Part shown: positions 8,001 to 17,116 of the stretch, one piece after another
How the letters are laid out: each line of letters starts with the position of its first letter
Numbering within the stretch: position 1 is the stretch's first letter
NCBI RefSeq assembly: GCF_024753285.1
Contig: NZ_JANUGW010000009.1
Location: 1 to 64,000 of the forward strand
DNA: 64,000 nucleotides
DNA from: Massilia pinisoli
GTDB taxonomy: Bacteria; Pseudomonadota; Gammaproteobacteria; Burkholderiales; Burkholderiaceae_D
Direction of reading: 5' to 3'
Made by a program: the position numbers and the translations under genes
The notes under the pieces: generated by a model
Databases searched by the model: none
Told to the model about the DNA's origin: nothing
What the model saw: the letters and a program-made list of their open reading frames with translations, nothing else

Positions 8001-9488
8001 TCATGCGGTCTTGCGCGTGCCGGCGTCACGCAGTGCCTGCAATGCCGCCTTGTGACCGGAACGCACGGCGCCGTCCATGGACGTCGCCCAGATCTCCGCC
8101 GTTTCGGTGCCCGACCAGATCAGCCGTCCCACGGCCGGGTGCAGCGCATCGCCGTACGTCGTGTAGAAACCGGGCGGCACGGGCGACGCGCAGCTGAGCG
8201 ACCAACGGTCGGCCTTGCCCCAGTCGTAGTCGTGATAGGCAACGGGGTGCAGCGCCTCGTCGCCGAACGCCTGCGCATAGACGCGCGAGAGTTCGGCTTC
8301 GGCCTGCTTCGGGTCGGACGGCAGCACGCCGTTGTTCACGAACGCGGTGATCACCCCGAACGACACGTCTTCGGGCGAGTTGTCGAAGGCCCACAGCACG
8401 GGTCCCCGCGCCTGCACGATCCAGCCGTTGTAGCCCTGCTCGCGCCAGAACGCCTTGCGGTAGACGTGCACCGTCTTGCGCATCGGCGCGTTCGCGGGCC
8501 AGCGCCGCTGCAGTTCGCGGCGCTTGTCCGGCAGCGGCGGATCGAACGCGATCTGGTTGCACAGCGGTGGCGACAGCGCGACGATCACGGAGCGTGCCCG
8601 CACGATGCCCTGCGGCGTGTGAAGCGCGACGGGACCGTCCTTCCAGTTCTCGATGCGCAGCACGGGCGTCGCGAGCCGCACCTTGTCGCCCAGCGCCTCG
8701 GCCATCTTCACGGACAGGATCTGCGAGCCGCCCGCGATCCGGGTCTCCTGGGCGCCGTCCTTGATCGCTTCCAGCCGCTCGTAATTGCATCCCGCCGAGT
8801 TGATCAGCGCGAGGTAGTGCAGCAGCGAGATCTTCGTCGGCGCCGTGCCCGTAGTGAGCGTTGCCGCCAGTACCCAGTTGAACTGGTCTTCCGGCGCCAG
8901 GTTCTTCGTCGCCAGCCAGTCGGCGAGCGACATCGCGTCGAATTCGGCGGCACGCGGCGACGTCCACGGTGCGCCGGACGGCACCAGTTTCGCCATCTGT
9001 TCCAGCTCGTGACGCAGCACGGGATCCGTGCCGAAGCCGCCGTCGCTTTCGATGGTGGCGCGCGCGTCGCCGGCGAGGATCGTGAGCTTGCCCTGCCAAT
9101 GCGTGGGGAACGTGCCGACGCCCAGCTCGCGCGCCAGGTCGAGGATGGCCGTCTGGCCCGGCCCGATCCACTGACCGCCCGCCTCGGAAAAATAGCCCTT
9201 GCCGAGATCGTGGTTGAGCGTGCGGCCACCGACGCGGTCGCGCGCCTCCAGCACGACGAACGACGTGCAGCCCGCGCGCTGCAGGTCACGCGCCGCCGTC
9301 AGCCCGGCGAGGCCGGCCCCGATGATCGCCACGTCGAGCACGTCGCCCTCCGTATTCGCCGCGGCCGCGCCGCTGGCACCCTTCGGCAAGGCGATCGCCG
9401 CCGCCGTGACGGACGCCGTCGCACCGAGGAAGCCGCGCCGCGTGAGCGTGAGACCCGGCGTCTCGTGTTTCGTGATGTTCCGTTTCAT
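8001..9488 (-). CDS. Tat-exported flavin monoamine oxidase family protein (copy 2)
   Basis: A 495-residue paralogue of the downstream oxidase. It has a twin-arginine signal LTRRGFLG (residues 15-22) with a hydrophobic Ala-rich tail, the FAD motif IIGAGLAGLTAA, and the LEARDRVGGRT element. The start at 9488 has the ribosome site GAGGTGA. Members oxidise amines or, in some branches, C-H bonds next to a heteroatom or double bond, passing electrons from FAD to oxygen or another acceptor; the nearby cytochrome c is the likely acceptor here. Differences from copy 1 are spread along the protein, so the two may differ in substrate range. The 3' end abuts the start of copy 1. Confidence 0.88.
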   Translation of the reverse strand: MKRNITKHETPGLTLTRRGFLGATASVTAAAIALPKGASGAAAANTEGDVLDVAIIGAGLAGLTAARDLQRAGCTSFVVLEARDRVGGRTLNHDLGKGYFSEAGGQWIGPGQTAILDLARELGVGTFPTHWQGKLTILAGDARATIESDGGFGTDPVLRHELEQMAKLVPSGAPWTSPRAAEFDAMSLADWLATKNLAPEDQFNWVLAATLTTGTAPTKISLLHYLALINSAGCNYERLEAIKDGAQETRIAGGSQILSVKMAEALGDKVRLATPVLRIENWKDGPVALHTPQGIVRARSVIVALSPPLCNQIAFDPPLPDKRRELQRRWPANAPMRKTVHVYRKAFWREQGYNGWIVQARGPVLWAFDNSPEDVSFGVITAFVNNGVLPSDPKQAEAELSRVYAQAFGDEALHPVAYHDYDWGKADRWSLSCASPVPPGFYTTYGDALHPAVGRLIWSGTETAEIWATSMDGAVRSGHKAALQALRDAGTRKTA

Positions 9489-9493
9489 GGTGC

Positions 9494-10471
9494 TCACCTC
9501 GCGACCAGTCCCGCCATCGACAACAGCACGGGCGGGTGCGCGCCCGCCGCGATCACCGCCGTGAGAGGTTCGCGCTCGGTACGCTGCGCGAGCGCGAACG
9601 TTGCGCCGCCGTCCGTGCTGCGCAGGACCGTCCCGGCCATGCCTGCGACCACGGTGCTGCCGTCGGCGAGTTGCGCGATGCCGGTCAGCGACTGGGTGGT
9701 GTGCGTCTGCACGGCCTGCCACGTGAGGCCGTCGTCGCGGCTGCGATACAGGTGGCCGCGCATGCCGCACACGAGCAGCGTGCCGTCCACGAGCGCGCGG
9801 CCGTGCCACAGCGAGCCCTTGTCGCCGGTGGCGAGCGTCTGCCACGACTTACCCCCGTCGGCCGAGCGATACAACGCGCCCGCCTCGGCCGCGATGAACA
9901 GCGTCCCGTGGCCGGATGCGAACACGTGGAACAGGTGGCGGTCGCTGTCCTCGCCGGTGCCGATATGGCGCTCGGTCCAGGTGCGCCCGCCGTCCCTCGT
10001 TTCGATCGCCCAGCCGTACAGGCCCACGGCGATGCCGTGCTGCGGGCTGTCGAAGTGGAACGACAGGACGGGCTGCTCCTGGCCGGGCATGGCGCGCAGC
10101 AAGCTCCACGTCTCGCCGCCGTCCTGCGTGGCGAGGACGACGCCGTCGTGGCCGGCCGCATACCCGCGGCGATCATCGAGGAACTGCACGGACGTCAGCA
10201 GCGAGCGCACGGGAACCGTCTTCGCCTGGCGATACGTCTTGCCGTCGTCGGACAGCAGCACCACGCCGTGGTCGCCGACGGCGACGATCCGGTTACCGGC
10301 CCGGGTCGCCGCGAGCAGCGGCGCCTGAGCCGCGTTCGCCACGTGCTGCGCCGGCGCCATCGAGGGCCAGCGCTTCATCGCGGGCGTGCCGGCGGCGGGG
10401 TCGTCGATCGCGGCCACGCGTGCACTGCACAGGACGAGCGCGAGGATCGGAATGATTCGGTTGGGTTGCAT
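9494..10471 (-). CDS. Exported BNR/YCF48-like beta-propeller protein
   Basis: A 325-residue protein with a Sec signal peptide (MQPNRIIPILALVLCSARVA) and at least six repeats of the type GxVxRSxDGGxTW, for example LATQDGGETW, IETRDGGRTW, YRSADGGKSW and LRSTDGGATF, which build a beta-propeller. Proteins of this type occur again and again beside MMPL/RND transporters, DUF1302 and DUF1329 in hydrophobic-compound catabolic loci and may act as a periplasmic adaptor; this is a family-context observation, not a proven role. The ribosome site AAGGAG precedes the start. The gene ends 5 bases before the amine oxidase copy 2 start. Confidence 0.82.
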   Translation of the reverse strand: MQPNRIIPILALVLCSARVAAIDDPAAGTPAMKRWPSMAPAQHVANAAQAPLLAATRAGNRIVAVGDHGVVLLSDDGKTYRQAKTVPVRSLLTSVQFLDDRRGYAAGHDGVVLATQDGGETWSLLRAMPGQEQPVLSFHFDSPQHGIAVGLYGWAIETRDGGRTWTERHIGTGEDSDRHLFHVFASGHGTLFIAAEAGALYRSADGGKSWQTLATGDKGSLWHGRALVDGTLLVCGMRGHLYRSRDDGLTWQAVQTHTTQSLTGIAQLADGSTVVAGMAGTVLRSTDGGATFALAQRTEREPLTAVIAAGAHPPVLLSMAGLVAR

Positions 10472-10492
10472 GATGTGATCACTCCTTGTCGG

Positions 10493-12871
10493 TCAGTGCT
10501 GCAGGATCGCCGGCATGCGCACGGGACCGCGGCGCGGGAAAAGCCATTCGAGTACCGCCGCGAACGCGGGCAGCAACGTGATCGCCATGACCATGTTCAC
10601 GATGAACATGAAGGTCAGGAGCGCGCCCATGTCGGCCTGGAACTTCAGGCTCGAGAAGGTCCACGTCGCCACCCCGATCGACAGCGTGATCGCCGTGAAC
10701 ACGGTCGCCAGCCCCGTCTCCGTCAGCGCGAGCCCGAGGGCGCGCGTGAAGTCCAGGCCTTGTGCGAGCTGCACCTGCAGGCGGTTGTAGATGTAGAAGG
10801 CGTAGTCGACCCCGATGCCGACGGCCAGCACCATCACGGGCAAGGTTGCCACCGTGAGGCCGATCTGGAATTCCTTCATGAACCAGTAGCCGATCCACGT
10901 CGCGACGGTGAGCGGCAGGCAGCACGCGATCATCGCGCGCCAGTCGCGGTACACGAGGAACACGAGGATCAGGATCGCCGCATACACGTACAGCATCATC
11001 GGCATCTCGCTTTCTTCCAGCACCTCGTTGGTCGCGGCCTGCACGCCCGCGTTGCCGCTCGCGAGCCGGATATTCACGCCGTCCAGGTGGTTCGCGTTGC
11101 GGTAATCCTTCACGGCCGCCACGACGCTCTTGATCGTCGTTGCCCGGTGGTCCGGCAGGTACAGGTTCACGCCCTGCACGCGGCAGTCGTTCGACGCCAG
11201 GCCCGCGATGCGGTTGTTCACGTTCTGGAATTGCGAGCCGAGCCCGCGCGGGTCGCGCGTGATCGTCGCCATCTTCGGATTGCCTTCATTGAGGCCTGCG
11301 TTGTACAGCTTGAGCTGCCCCGCCGCCGAATCGGCCGAGACGACGCCCGGTACACTGCCCATCCGCCACGCGAATTCGTCGATAAACAGGAACTCCTCGG
11401 TGCGCGAGCAGACGTCGCCCTGCTGCTGCGGCGTGGCCTCGAAGACGACCGTCAGCCAGTCCAGGCCGACGTCGAACCGGTCGACGATGGCGGCGGCGTC
11501 GCGGTTGTAGCGCGATTCCGCGCGCAGTTCCGGCGCGCCGGCCTGCAGGCTGCCGATGTGCCGGCCCTGGCTCTTCCAGTACGCGAGGCCGAACACCGCT
11601 GCGCCGATCAGCGTCATGACGAGCGCGTTGCGCGGCTTCGCGACGCGGGCCACGACGCCCAGCCACGCGCCCTGCTTCTCGCGCCGGATGAGCGCGCGCT
11701 GCGCGAATTCCGGCGTGAACCGGAAGTACGATGCGGCGACCGGCAGCATCATGAGGTTCGTGAGGATCTTGTAGCCCACGCCGATGGCCGCAGTGATGGC
11801 GAGTTCGCGGATCATCGGGATCGGGATCAGCACGAGCGTGACGAAGCTCACCAGGGCCGTGACGAGGGCCAGCGAACCGGGGATCAGGAGGCCCGTGAAG
11901 CTGTGCCGCGCGGCGCCGAACGAGTCGGTACCGCGGGCGACTTCGCGCACGATGAAGTTGATCTGCTGGATACCGTGCGACACGCCGATCGCGAACACGA
12001 GGAACGGCACGAGGATCGCGAGCGGATCGAGCCCGAAGCCCAGCAGGTGCAGGGTGCCGAACTGCCAGACGAGCGACGTGAGCGAACACGCGAGCGGCAG
12101 CAATGTCAGGCGGATCGAGCGGCAATACCAGTACACGGCGACCCCGGTCAGCAGGAACGCGATGGCGAAGAAGTGCGTCACCTCATCCGAGCGGTCGGCG
12201 ATGTCGCCGATCTGCTTGGCGAAGCCGATGATCTCGATCTCGACCTGGTCGTTCTCGTACGGCTTCCGGATCTTGTCCTCGAGCAGGCGGTTGAACGCGA
12301 TGTAGTCGAGCTTCTTCCCGGTGCGCGGGTCGACGTCGGTCAGCTGCGCGGTGATCAGGGCGCTGGTCTGGTCCCGCGCGACCAGCGTGCCGACGTGCCC
12401 GCCGGCCATGGTCCGCTGGCGCATCTGCGCGATCACGTCGGGCGACAGCTTGTCCGGCACGATGTCGCCGCCGGCCACGGGCTCGGCGCGGAAGCCGTCT
12501 TCCGTGATCTCCGTGAAGAACACGTTCGGCGTCCACAGCGACGTCACGCTCGTGCGGTCCACGCCCGGCAGGTACGTCAGGGCGTCCGTCACCTTGAGCA
12601 CCTGCGTCAGCGCGGCCGGATTCCAGATGTCGCCGCGGCGGGCGTGGACGGCGATCGTCAGGCGGTTCGCGCCGAACAGCTGGCCGCGGTACTGCTCGAA
12701 CGTGCGGATGTATTCGTGCCCCTGCGGCAGCTGTTTTTCGAATCCGGCCTCGAGCTGGAGCTTCGTCGCATGGAATCCCATGAAGGCGGTGAAGCCCGCC
12801 AGCACGAGCAGGAATGCGAAGCGATGCCCGAACAGGGTGCGTTCGAGGCGAGTAATGAGGCGCGCAAGCAT
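10493..12871 (-). CDS. MMPL/RND-family transporter
   Basis: A 792-residue integral membrane protein with the layout of MMPL-type RND transporters: one N-terminal membrane helix (about residues 17-34), a large periplasmic domain, a bundle of helices beginning around residue 230, then the same pattern repeated in the second half, ending in helices that include VMVLAVGIGVDYAFYIYNRL. It lacks the length of AcrB-type pumps. In this kind of cluster such proteins are thought to move lipophilic molecules across or between membranes. It starts 1 base after the stop of the DUF1302 gene; no good ribosome site is seen, so its translation probably depends on the upstream gene. Confidence 0.88.
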   Translation of the reverse strand: MLARLITRLERTLFGHRFAFLLVLAGFTAFMGFHATKLQLEAGFEKQLPQGHEYIRTFEQYRGQLFGANRLTIAVHARRGDIWNPAALTQVLKVTDALTYLPGVDRTSVTSLWTPNVFFTEITEDGFRAEPVAGGDIVPDKLSPDVIAQMRQRTMAGGHVGTLVARDQTSALITAQLTDVDPRTGKKLDYIAFNRLLEDKIRKPYENDQVEIEIIGFAKQIGDIADRSDEVTHFFAIAFLLTGVAVYWYCRSIRLTLLPLACSLTSLVWQFGTLHLLGFGLDPLAILVPFLVFAIGVSHGIQQINFIVREVARGTDSFGAARHSFTGLLIPGSLALVTALVSFVTLVLIPIPMIRELAITAAIGVGYKILTNLMMLPVAASYFRFTPEFAQRALIRREKQGAWLGVVARVAKPRNALVMTLIGAAVFGLAYWKSQGRHIGSLQAGAPELRAESRYNRDAAAIVDRFDVGLDWLTVVFEATPQQQGDVCSRTEEFLFIDEFAWRMGSVPGVVSADSAAGQLKLYNAGLNEGNPKMATITRDPRGLGSQFQNVNNRIAGLASNDCRVQGVNLYLPDHRATTIKSVVAAVKDYRNANHLDGVNIRLASGNAGVQAATNEVLEESEMPMMLYVYAAILILVFLVYRDWRAMIACCLPLTVATWIGYWFMKEFQIGLTVATLPVMVLAVGIGVDYAFYIYNRLQVQLAQGLDFTRALGLALTETGLATVFTAITLSIGVATWTFSSLKFQADMGALLTFMFIVNMVMAITLLPAFAAVLEWLFPRRGPVRMPAILQH

Positions 12872-12872
12872 G

Positions 12873-14792
12873 TCAGAAGGACGACGTCAGGCTGATGGAC
12901 ATGAAATTCCGGTCGCGCATCAAGTTGCTCGCGCCACCGCCCCAATTCTGCGTGACGTCGACGCGCAGCTTTGTTTCCGGCTTCACCTTGAAGTCGATCG
13001 TCGCGCCCAGGACGGCGGCACCCATGCCCTTGACGAAGCCCGGGAGCGCCGTCGCCGCGACGCCCGACAGGCCCTGCGAGATCGCGATGTCCGGCGCCAG
13101 CGAGGCGCGCGTGCCGAACACGTTCGGATAAGTGACGGAACTCGCGACGACCACGCCCCACGACGTCTTCGTCGGCAGCTTGTAGTCGGCCGTGACGGCG
13201 TACGGCACGCTGCCGTCCAGTTTCAGCTTCGGATAGTGGGCGATGGCCGTCTCCGCCGTGATCGTGCCTTCGCTCGCGCCGAGCAGCCGCAGCAGGCCGC
13301 CGAACGAACCCGAAGGCGACATGATGTGGATGCCCGTCAGGTGCAGCTGGTAGTGCCGTGTGTCGACCCAGCCGCGGCAATGCGTGCCGACCGGCGCGGC
13401 CGTGAAATCGGCCAGCGCATTGCAGTAATGGGCGTTGCGCGGATCGATGACGGCACTCGGATCGATGGCGACGCCGTCGCGCGGTCGGAACGACAGCTCG
13501 GTGCCGATCGCCCATTCGCCCGCCTGGAAGTTATATGAGACGCCGAACAGGTTGCGGTTGCGGCCATAGTCGAGCGCGGCCTCCCACCCGAACGGATTGG
13601 CCGTACCGCCCACCACCTGGTAGCTCACGAACGGGACCTTGTCGTCGTAGCGCGTGTAGTACAGCCCCAGTTCGTTGCCGGAATCGGGGAACTGGTAGCG
13701 CAGCGCGATGCCGCCCTGCCCGTTCCGGGGCGTGCGGTCTGCGGCGCGCGGGATGACTGTGCCCGTGCCGAGGATGGCGCCGGCCGGGTTGGCGGTCGGA
13801 TCCGCCAGTTCGCCGAAGCCCAGGCGCCGATCGTACGGCAGGCCTGTCGCCGGATTCGGGCCCGTGATGACGGTTCCCGTGTTGCCGATCGTCCCGGCGG
13901 GGAACGGACCGAGGCCGAACGGCGCCACGGCCGCGTTCAGGACGGACGTCGGCAGATAGATGCCGCGTCCGCCCTTGCCGAGGAAGTTACTGGTCGAGAA
14001 GAACGTGCCGGGTGCGTCGAATTCGAAGCGGTTCCACTTCCACTGGTAGAACGCTTCGAGGCCGAGGCCATGCGCAAGCGAGGTGCTGAACGAGACCATC
14101 GGCGCCGGGATGAACAAATTCTTCAGTGGCGTCCCCGGTTGGTGCGCGGCCGGCACATAGATCGGGTTGATGGAATTCACACCGCCTGTGATGTAGAGGT
14201 CTTCGCCCCAGCTCAGGACCTGATTGCCGACGCGGATGCGTGCCTGGTGCTCCCCGATGTCGAATTCCTTCGACACATAGGCGTCCAGCCAGCGCGGATT
14301 GCTGACGGCGAAATCCTTCGCGTCCGGATCCAGCGGGCCGCGCTTCGTGTGGTCGATGGCGAAGTCGTGGTTGACGACGCCGCGCAATAAGCCGCTCCAG
14401 CCGTCGGTGCCCTTGACCAGCAGGTCGGCCGTGTATTGCAGGTTGGCCGATACGGCCCGGCCGTTCTTGTAATGCAGGTTGCCCAGGTCCTGGTTCAGGC
14501 GCAGCGTATCGAGGTTCATCGAGTACGCGGCCGGATACGCGGCCTGCAGCGGCGTCACGGCATCGCCGACGCAACCACCGTTGTCGTTGCCGACGTTGCG
14601 ACAATCCGCCTTCGACGTGCGTACGGCCAGGCCGAACGATACCGTCGAATCGAGATTCACCTGCCAGCCGTCCGCCAACGGCCATTCCGCGGCGCGGGCC
14701 GTCCCGGCGTCCATCACCGCCAATGCGCCCAGGACCGCCAGGCAAGCCAGCGTCCTGGTCGAGCGCACATCCACATCGTTACGTGTCTTCAT
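12873..14792 (-). CDS. DUF1302 family outer-membrane protein
   Basis: A 639-residue protein with a Sec signal ending near ARAAEW and a long beta-rich body that ends in an aromatic residue (SISLTSSF), as outer-membrane barrels do. Alternating short beta segments and phrases such as VLSWGEDLYITGGVNSINP match the DUF1302 family, which is always found with DUF1329. The start at 14792 gives a proper signal peptide; the open frame extends upstream to 15167 only by overlapping the DUF1329 gene. It is likely the outer-membrane channel or receptor for the hydrophobic substrate. Confidence 0.85.
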   Translation of the reverse strand: MKTRNDVDVRSTRTLACLAVLGALAVMDAGTARAAEWPLADGWQVNLDSTVSFGLAVRTSKADCRNVGNDNGGCVGDAVTPLQAAYPAAYSMNLDTLRLNQDLGNLHYKNGRAVSANLQYTADLLVKGTDGWSGLLRGVVNHDFAIDHTKRGPLDPDAKDFAVSNPRWLDAYVSKEFDIGEHQARIRVGNQVLSWGEDLYITGGVNSINPIYVPAAHQPGTPLKNLFIPAPMVSFSTSLAHGLGLEAFYQWKWNRFEFDAPGTFFSTSNFLGKGGRGIYLPTSVLNAAVAPFGLGPFPAGTIGNTGTVITGPNPATGLPYDRRLGFGELADPTANPAGAILGTGTVIPRAADRTPRNGQGGIALRYQFPDSGNELGLYYTRYDDKVPFVSYQVVGGTANPFGWEAALDYGRNRNLFGVSYNFQAGEWAIGTELSFRPRDGVAIDPSAVIDPRNAHYCNALADFTAAPVGTHCRGWVDTRHYQLHLTGIHIMSPSGSFGGLLRLLGASEGTITAETAIAHYPKLKLDGSVPYAVTADYKLPTKTSWGVVVASSVTYPNVFGTRASLAPDIAISQGLSGVAATALPGFVKGMGAAVLGATIDFKVKPETKLRVDVTQNWGGGASNLMRDRNFMSISLTSSF

Positions 14793-14830
14793 TTCCGCAT
14801 CCTTGTCGTTTTCGTTCAGCACCTTGTCGT

Positions 14831-16195
14831 TCAGCGCGTCGTCGCGCGGCGCAGGCCGTCCGGTTCGAACGTGCCCGCCTTCAGCCGGCCCTCGCGGGCC
14901 GCGAGCCAGTCGGGTTCCTTGCCGCCGGCGAGGACGCGGTCGAGCACGACGCGGCCCGAGACGTGGTCGTAGCTGCTGTTGGCGGCCCACACGCACGCGG
15001 GGACTTCCCACGCCATGTACGGTCCCATTTCGGCCGTGCGCCAGACCTTGCCCTGCGCGTCGAACATGTCCTCCACGAGGATCGTCCACGTGTCCTCGTC
15101 GATGTAGAACGTCCGCTTCGGGAACATGTGGCGCATGCCGCCTTTCAGGTTGGCCTCCACGACCCACATGCGGTGCAGCTCGTAGCGGGTCAGGTCGCGG
15201 TTGAAGTACTTCGGCTTGACGACGTCCGCGACCTTGTTCGTGGGCGAGTTCAGGCGGTACGTGTTGTAGGGAACGTACAGCTCCTTCTTGCCGACGAGCT
15301 TCCAGTCGTAGCGGTCGAGCGGGCCGTTGAATTGCAGGTACTGGTCGACGATCTCCAGGTTTTCCGTGTTCAGCACGGGCGCGTCGTACTGGTACGTCGG
15401 CGCGCGGCGCACGCGGCGCTGGCTCGCGAAGTACAGCCAGACGTCGTTCGGCTTGGAGAAGTTGTATTGGGCGAGGGTCGCGTCGCCGGCGATGGACGGC
15501 GGACCGGTGAAGACGTTCAGCAGCTGGTACTCGACGCCGTGGGCGTCCGCGATGCCCTTGTTAGCGGGCGACCACATGGGCGACATTTCGAATTCGTCCT
15601 GCGCGATCGGCTCGCCGATGCTGTCGCTGCCTTTCGGCGGAATGTAGCCTGCGTAGTGCGACGTGAAACCTTCGCCCTTCCAGTGCAGCTTGTGGTTCCA
15701 GACCGCTTCGGCGCCGTTGCGGGGGATCGGAAACGGTACGCCCGCGCCGATCGCCTCGGCGATATCGTAGCCGTTGGCGGCCAGCTTCGCGCTCGTTGCG
15801 TTCTTCTTCGTACGTTCGTAGTAGAACTCCGGGTAGCCGCACGAACGGTGCGTCGGGTACACGTCCATCCGGTAGCCGGGCACCGTCTTGATCATCTCGA
15901 CCTGGCCGGCGGCCAGCTTGTCCTTGTATTTGTCGACGTTGGATGCATCGATCGAGAACAGGCGCTTGTCGCCCGCGTACGGATCGGGACGCGCCGCGCC
16001 CACCTTCCAGCCTGACGGCGCCTTCACGTCGCCACCCGTCCACGCGGGGATCGTTCCGTCCTTGTTACCAGCCCGTTCGGCACCCACGGGCGTGAGCTCC
16101 TTGCCGAGTTTTGCCGCGTCCTGTGCGCCAACCGCGGCATGGGTCGCCGCGCCGAGCACGAACGTCGTGCCGAGAAAAATCGTCTTCATGTCCAT
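14831..16195 (-). CDS. DUF1329 family periplasmic protein
   Basis: A 454-residue protein with a Sec signal (MDMKTIFLGTTFVLGAATHAAVGA) and the mature start KLGKELTPVGAERAGNKDGT, the hallmark of DUF1329. The family is considered LolA-like, i.e. able to hold lipophilic ligands in the periplasm, and is regularly adjacent to DUF1302. It is the first gene of operon B. The ribosome site AGGAGA lies 5 bases before the ATG, and a promoter/operator with a strong likeness to the one before the acyl-CoA dehydrogenase gene lies 35-65 bases upstream. Function is by family context. Confidence 0.87.
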   Translation of the reverse strand: MDMKTIFLGTTFVLGAATHAAVGAQDAAKLGKELTPVGAERAGNKDGTIPAWTGGDVKAPSGWKVGAARPDPYAGDKRLFSIDASNVDKYKDKLAAGQVEMIKTVPGYRMDVYPTHRSCGYPEFYYERTKKNATSAKLAANGYDIAEAIGAGVPFPIPRNGAEAVWNHKLHWKGEGFTSHYAGYIPPKGSDSIGEPIAQDEFEMSPMWSPANKGIADAHGVEYQLLNVFTGPPSIAGDATLAQYNFSKPNDVWLYFASQRRVRRAPTYQYDAPVLNTENLEIVDQYLQFNGPLDRYDWKLVGKKELYVPYNTYRLNSPTNKVADVVKPKYFNRDLTRYELHRMWVVEANLKGGMRHMFPKRTFYIDEDTWTILVEDMFDAQGKVWRTAEMGPYMAWEVPACVWAANSSYDHVSGRVVLDRVLAGGKEPDWLAAREGRLKAGTFEPDGLRRATTR

Positions 16196-16230
16196 CTTCG
16201 TCTCCTGTTGATGAATATCGCCTGCTATTT

Positions 16231-16259
16231 TTAGGACATCCTACTAAAGATAGGTCAAA
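16231..16259 (-). promoter_or_regulatory. Promoter/operator of operon B (first copy of a shared 29-bp element)
   Basis: On the minus strand TTGACC (16253-16258) and CCTAAA (16230-16235) are separated by 17 bases. The interval contains the dyad CCTA-N7-TAGG and the overlapping TAGG-ATGT-CCTA. The element matches the one at 19104-19132 at 24 of 29 positions. A TetR-type operator covering the promoter is the natural reading. Confidence 0.7.
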
Positions 16260-16325
16260 CATACAAACATAAATTTGAAAAACAACGAAGCGGTAATATT
16301 CGGGCATGCACGGGATGTAAACGAA

Positions 16326-16362
16326 CGAGGCCGGATCCGAACGAACGTCGGAGCCGGCCTCG
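16326..16362 (-). terminator. Terminator between operon A and operon B
   Basis: A long hairpin: outer stem CGAGGCCGG / CCGGCCTCG and inner stem TCCGA / TCGGA. On the minus strand it is followed by TTCGTTTAC. It lies 38 bases after the last gene of operon A, so it likely separates the two units. Confidence 0.55.
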
Positions 16363-16399
16363 CATGGATGCGGCGCGCGTCAGGCCGCGACCATCGTCT

Positions 16400-17116
16400 T
16401 CAAGTGATGACCGCCCTTCCCGACCAGCAGCGCAGCAGCTGCGTGCCGAACGACAGCATCCACAGCGGGAAGATCAGCACGACGATCACCAGCATTGCCT
16501 TCATCAGTGGCTCGAGCGCCGCGAACATCCCGGACAGGAAGAACAGGCCGAAACACCAGCCGGTGATCTTCAGCAGGACGAGGCGCGGCTGACCCCAAGC
16601 CTCCTTGCCGAGCTGCGGCCCGACGACAAGCCCCCAGAACAGCACGACGGGACCCTCGCTCCACCACAATCCCTTCTGGCTGGCATTGGCGATGGCGGTC
16701 CACGCCGTCTCGGCGGCGGCGCGCACCGACGCATCGCCGCCCGCATGGAGCTGGGCCAACGGATTGAGTGCCGCGAGCTGGAGCGCGGCGCCGGCTACGC
16801 CGACGATGGCGTAGAGCGCAATGGCCAGCAGCGCCATGTCGCCCATCGCCCCCGTGCGGTCGCGAAAGCGGTGCCACAGGTACGCCCCGATGGCGAGCAC
16901 CGGCAGGTAGAAGCCGAGGATATCGGCGAACATCCCCCACCGGAACAGGTCGCGCTGGTCGGCCGGCAGTGCCAGCATGCTGGCGCCGTCCAGGATCATC
17001 GCCGTGTCTCCACGGGTGACCGCCAGCACGAGGCCCACGTTGGCGTACGCGAACAGGCCGCCGACGATCGCGGTCCAGGCCGTGAAGCGCACGGCCGCGT
17101 TGGATGACTGGCTCAT
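16400..17116 (-). CDS. Multispanning membrane protein of unknown function
   Basis: A 238-residue hydrophobic protein starting MSQSSNAAVRFTAW, with about six predicted helices (for example around residues 10-32, 60-82, 95-118, 155-172, 187-205 and 212-232). The start at 17116 overlaps the stop of the upstream gene as ATGA; a GTG at 17182 in the same frame would overlap that gene more deeply. I do not recognise the family. Its position in the acyl-CoA dehydrogenase operon suggests a role linked to the island, perhaps in membrane handling of the substrate, but nothing in the sequence proves it. Confidence 0.75.
   Translation of the reverse strand: MSQSSNAAVRFTAWTAIVGGLFAYANVGLVLAVTRGDTAMILDGASMLALPADQRDLFRWGMFADILGFYLPVLAIGAYLWHRFRDRTGAMGDMALLAIALYAIVGVAGAALQLAALNPLAQLHAGGDASVRAAAETAWTAIANASQKGLWWSEGPVVLFWGLVVGPQLGKEAWGQPRLVLLKITGWCFGLFFLSGMFAALEPLMKAMLVIVVLIFPLWMLSFGTQLLRCWSGRAVIT

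Noticed and set aside
6514..9488. Possible frameshifted single gene instead of two oxidases
   Set aside because: Each copy has its own Tat signal, ribosome site and complete domain.
9536..12895. Plus-strand open frame of over 1100 codons opposite the BNR and MMPL genes
   Set aside because: Shadow frame of G+C-rich coding DNA with low-complexity composition; the minus strand has clear signal, membrane and repeat features.
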